This document shows, piece by piece, positions 13,981 through 14,308 of a stretch of DNA of 14,308 nt. Location of the stretch: positions 1 to 14,308 of the forward strand of contig JAGHBN010000142.1 of NCBI GenBank assembly GCA_021160985.1. The letters run 5' to 3'. Position 1 is the stretch's first letter. Each line of letters begins with the position of its first letter. Both the position numbers and the translations under genes were made by a program. The notes beneath the pieces are model-generated. The model did no database searches. It was not told the origin of the DNA and saw only the letters and a program-made list of their open reading frames with translations. Source of the DNA: Thermococcus sp. Its GTDB lineage: Archaea; Methanobacteriota_B; Thermococci; Thermococcales; Thermococcaceae.

Positions 13981-14010
13981 CCTTTTTATTTCTCCTTTTC
14001 TAACTCTTCT
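13981..14010 (+). promoter_or_regulatory. T-rich terminator and rnpB promoter in the same 40 bp
   Basis: CCTTTTTATTTCTCCTTTTCTAACTCTTCT follows the surface-protein stop. The T/C-rich run can terminate the upstream transcript, and CTTTTTAT (13982-13989) is a TATA-like box about 25 nt before the predicted 5' end of the RNase P RNA. Confidence 0.55.
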
Positions 14011-14011
14011 C

Positions 14012-14308
14012 GGCGAGGGGGTCGGGGGCTCTCGGGGTACTCCCGAGGAAGTTCCGCCCACCGCACCGGGGCCGCGGTGCCGCAAGGCACCTCCCGAGAG
14101 GGGGGGCAACGGCGCAGAAACGACACGTCCCGGCGGGCATGGGGATGAAAGCGGCGAAGGGCCCGGCGACGGTGCCCGAGCTAACCCGCAGACGACCCGT
14201 CGGGGACCGGTGAAACGGCCGTCCCGCGGGGTGCAAGGCCGAGGGAGGGGCGATGAGTTCCCGGTGTGAGCCCCGTGGTAGGCCGCTCAGTCGAATGCCC
14301 CCTTGATA
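14012..14308 (+). ncRNA. rnpB: RNase P RNA (archaeal type), 3' end at window edge
   Basis: This is the catalytic RNA that trims the 5' leader from pre-tRNA; in archaea it works with several protein subunits. Conserved blocks are readable in order: the GAGGAAGTTCCGCC element (14045-14058), CAGAAACGACAC (14114-14125), GGTGAAACGGCC (14209-14220), GGTGCAAGGCCGAGGGAGG (14230-14248), and GTGGTAGGCCGCTCAG (14275-14290), which parallels the bacterial GGGTAGGCTGC element. Pairings visible by eye: CGAGGGGG (14014-14021) with CCCCCTTG (14298-14305) as P1; GGGGCTC (14025-14031) with GAGCCCC (14268-14274); and CTCGGG/CCCGAG (14031-14036, 14042-14047) as a hairpin. P1 closes within the window, so the gene is complete or nearly so. 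The GC content is far higher than in neighbouring genes, as expected for a hyperthermophile RNA. Confidence 0.96.

Noticed and set aside
14000..14236. Open frames on the minus strand across the window end
   Set aside because: They run through the RNase P RNA gene, whose GC-rich sequence makes spurious open frames likely.

Overview
This window looks like ordinary chromosome from a hyperthermophilic euryarchaeon of the order Thermococcales (Thermococcus/Pyrococcus type). The evidence is the archaeal TATA-type promoters, the GGTGAT/GGAGG ribosome-binding sites, a surface protein ending in a CGP-CTERM sorting signal (a signature of this order), an archaeal-type glutamine synthetase, a UPF0216 protein and an archaeal RNase P RNA. 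I inferred all of this by reading the sequence; no database search was possible.

Layout. 1-416 (minus) is the N-terminal part of a dihydroorotase gene (pyrC), cut by the window edge. A 355-bp divergent regulatory region follows, with several inverted repeats. 772-7894 (plus) is a five-gene ABC importer locus of the dipeptide/oligopeptide (Dpp/Opp) family: a large CGP-CTERM-anchored substrate-binding protein, then, after a 204-bp gap with a T-rich terminator, a hairpin and a second promoter, two permeases and two ATPases. The second permease carries an unusually large external insertion. 7952-10082 (plus) is a three-gene unit: a small two-TM protein of unknown function, ammonia-dependent NAD+ synthetase (nadE) and an EamA/DMT-family transporter. 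10073-11398 (minus) is glutamine synthetase (glnA), whose 3' end overlaps the transporter gene by 10 bp. 11617-13969 (plus) holds a UPF0216 gene that appears leaderless, a small three-TM protein, and a membrane-anchored multi-domain surface protein. The RNase P RNA gene (rnpB) fills the end of the window.

How the genes work together. The importer takes up peptides, or possibly oligosaccharides (the family also contains archaeal cellobiose-type systems), at the expense of ATP. nadE and glnA both consume ammonia, and pyrC belongs to pyrimidine synthesis, so the neighbourhood mixes nutrient uptake with nitrogen-using biosynthesis. A functional link between these units is inference only. I found no tRNA, CRISPR array, insertion sequence, phage gene or defence system, and no convincing undescribed system. 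The most unusual items are the overlapping palindromes upstream of the binding-protein gene, the inserted domain in the second permease, the hairpin that separates binding protein from permeases, and an operator-like repeat upstream of glnA.
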